A DNA stretch of 64,000 nucleotides. Origin: Actinotalea alkalitolerans. GTDB taxonomy: Bacteria; Actinomycetota; Actinomycetes; Actinomycetales; Cellulomonadaceae. The stretch spans positions 62,001 through 126,000 of the forward strand of contig NZ_JAMBPP010000003.1 in NCBI RefSeq assembly GCF_023369855.1, in the 5' to 3' direction. Shown here one piece after another: positions 63,230-64,000 of the stretch. Position 1 is the first letter of the stretch; the number at the start of each line of letters is the position of its first letter. Below the pieces are notes generated by a model. That model made no database searches. It was not told the DNA's origin and worked only from the letters and a program-made list of their open reading frames with translations. Made by a program: the position numbers and the translations under genes.

Positions 63230-63985
63230 TCAGCCCAGGTCGAGGTAGCGCTCGAGGCCCACGGTGAGCCCCGGCCTGAAGCTGACCTGCCGCACCGCGT
63301 GCAGGACCCCGGGCATGAAGGAGACGCGGTCGAACGAGTCGTGCCGGATGGTGAGCTGCTCCCCCGGGTTGCCGAGCAGGATCTCCTCGTGCGCGACGAG
63401 GCCGCGCAGCCGGACCGCGTGGACCCGCACACCGTCGACGTCGGCTCCCCGCGCCCCGTCGAGCTGCTGCGACGTCGCGTCGGGGACCGGGCCCAGCCCC
63501 GCGGCCCGGCGGGCCTGAGCGATGGCTGCGGCGGTGTGACGAGCCGTCCCGCTCGGGGCGTCGACCTTGTCCGGGTGGTGCAGCTCGACGACCTCGACCG
63601 ACTCGAACCATCGCGCGGCCTGCGCGGCGAAGGCCATCGCGAGCACCGCACCCAGCGCGAAGTTCGGGGCGATGAGCACCCCGACGCCCGGCGCGTGCTC
63701 GAGCTGGCCGCGCAGGCGGTCCAGGGAGGTCTCGTCCCAGCCCGTGGTACCCACCACGGCGTGCACCCCGTCCGCGACCAGGGTGCGGACGTTCTGCGCG
63801 GTGGCCGTCGGAACGGTGAAGTCCACCGCGACCTGGGCTCCGGCGCGGGCGGCCAGGGCCGGATCGTCGCCCGCCTCGAGCGAGGCCACCAGCTCCAGGC
63901 CGGCAGCCTGCTGCACCGCCTGGACGACGGTGCGCCCCATCCGTCCGGCAGATCCCAGGACCGCTACTCTGATCGGCTCGCTCAC
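63230..63985 (-). CDS. dapB: 4-hydroxy-tetrahydrodipicolinate reductase
   Basis: Second enzyme of the DAP branch. The 251-residue protein has a nucleotide-binding loop GSAGRMG near 10-16, a DFTVP segment, and HHPDKVDAPSGTARHTA with the catalytic His and Lys. GTG at 63985; TAGGGT at 63994-63999 on the minus strand lies 8 bases upstream at the window edge. Complete. Confidence 0.95.
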   Translation of the reverse strand: MSEPIRVAVLGSAGRMGRTVVQAVQQAAGLELVASLEAGDDPALAARAGAQVAVDFTVPTATAQNVRTLVADGVHAVVGTTGWDETSLDRLRGQLEHAPGVGVLIAPNFALGAVLAMAFAAQAARWFESVEVVELHHPDKVDAPSGTARHTAAAIAQARRAAGLGPVPDATSQQLDGARGADVDGVRVHAVRLRGLVAHEEILLGNPGEQLTIRHDSFDRVSFMPGVLHAVRQVSFRPGLTVGLERYLDLG

Positions 63986-64000
63986 GGTCAGCCACCCTAG

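Noticed and set aside
1-64000. tRNA, rRNA, CRISPR, insertion sequences, prophage or integrase genes
   Set aside because: None were seen on reading either strand; no transposase, integrase or repeat arrays.

Overview
This is a contiguous chromosomal window of very high G+C content. GTG starts are common, and stop/start overlaps such as ATGA, GTGA and TGATG link many neighbouring genes. The gene content and order are those of an actinobacterium: lexA with nrdR, recA-recX, hflX, dapF-miaA, miaB, gluABCD, DUF3046, ftsK-pgsA-cinA-clgR, rnj-dapA and thyA-dfrA. The core order resembles Rv2718c-Rv2773c of Mycobacterium tuberculosis. Together with RNase Y, L-lactate dehydrogenase and the glutamate importer this fits Micrococcales, perhaps a Cellulomonadaceae-like genus; the genus is a guess. 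I see no tRNA or rRNA gene, CRISPR array, insertion sequence, prophage or integron.

Layout. 1-4557: 3' end of a transglutaminase-like membrane protein gene, DUF3040, an SOS-controlled HEPN-dinB pair, a spermidine-synthase-like gene and a cold shock gene. 4786-10524: an MFS transporter with a PAC2 protein, then a three-gene signalling operon (receiver-PP2C phosphatase, CHASE3 histidine kinase, stand-alone receiver). 10758-18629: a HelD/HelR-type helicase, a membrane-anchored metzincin, serA, DUF5302, an aldo/keto reductase and an acyl-CoA ligase. 18657-26917: a hypothetical gene, nrdR, a LysM SOS protein divergent from lexA, ldh, a DinG-like helicase, hflX and a methyltransferase. 26930-32501: dapF-miaA-dioxygenase-like operon, tandem YbjN genes and miaB. 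32660-39441: gluABCD, rny, recX and recA. 39652-48457: an ABC-2 exporter, DUF3046, and the lhr-nei2 DNA repair pair. 48585-54423: clgR, cinA and pgsA, the divergent capA-like gene, and ftsK. 54495-64000: a TetR/membrane-protein pair, rnj, dapA, dfrA, thyA, a succinate-semialdehyde dehydrogenase, azlC-azlD, a GNAT gene, a TPR-like membrane protein and dapB.

Three themes connect the genes. First, DNA damage: LexA-type boxes lie in front of lexA and its LysM neighbour (three boxes), recA, and the HEPN-dinB operon, where the box sits between well-formed -35 and -10 elements. Second, lysine/peptidoglycan and folate metabolism (dapA, dapB, dapF; thyA, dfrA) is interleaved with RNA processing (rnj, rny, miaA, miaB). 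Third, promoter architecture: about nineteen genes have a TANNNT-like -10 hexamer only 6-8 bases before the start codon, so leaderless transcription looks widespread and helps to fix start codons.

I did not find an obviously new multi-gene system. The most interesting points are the SOS-box HEPN protein with a possible R-x4-H nuclease motif coupled to DinB, the dyad operator shared by a TetR gene and an unknown membrane protein, the very compact thyA/succinate-semialdehyde dehydrogenase promoter, and a suspicious homopolymer tract between gluB and gluC that is probably a sequencing or assembly artefact.
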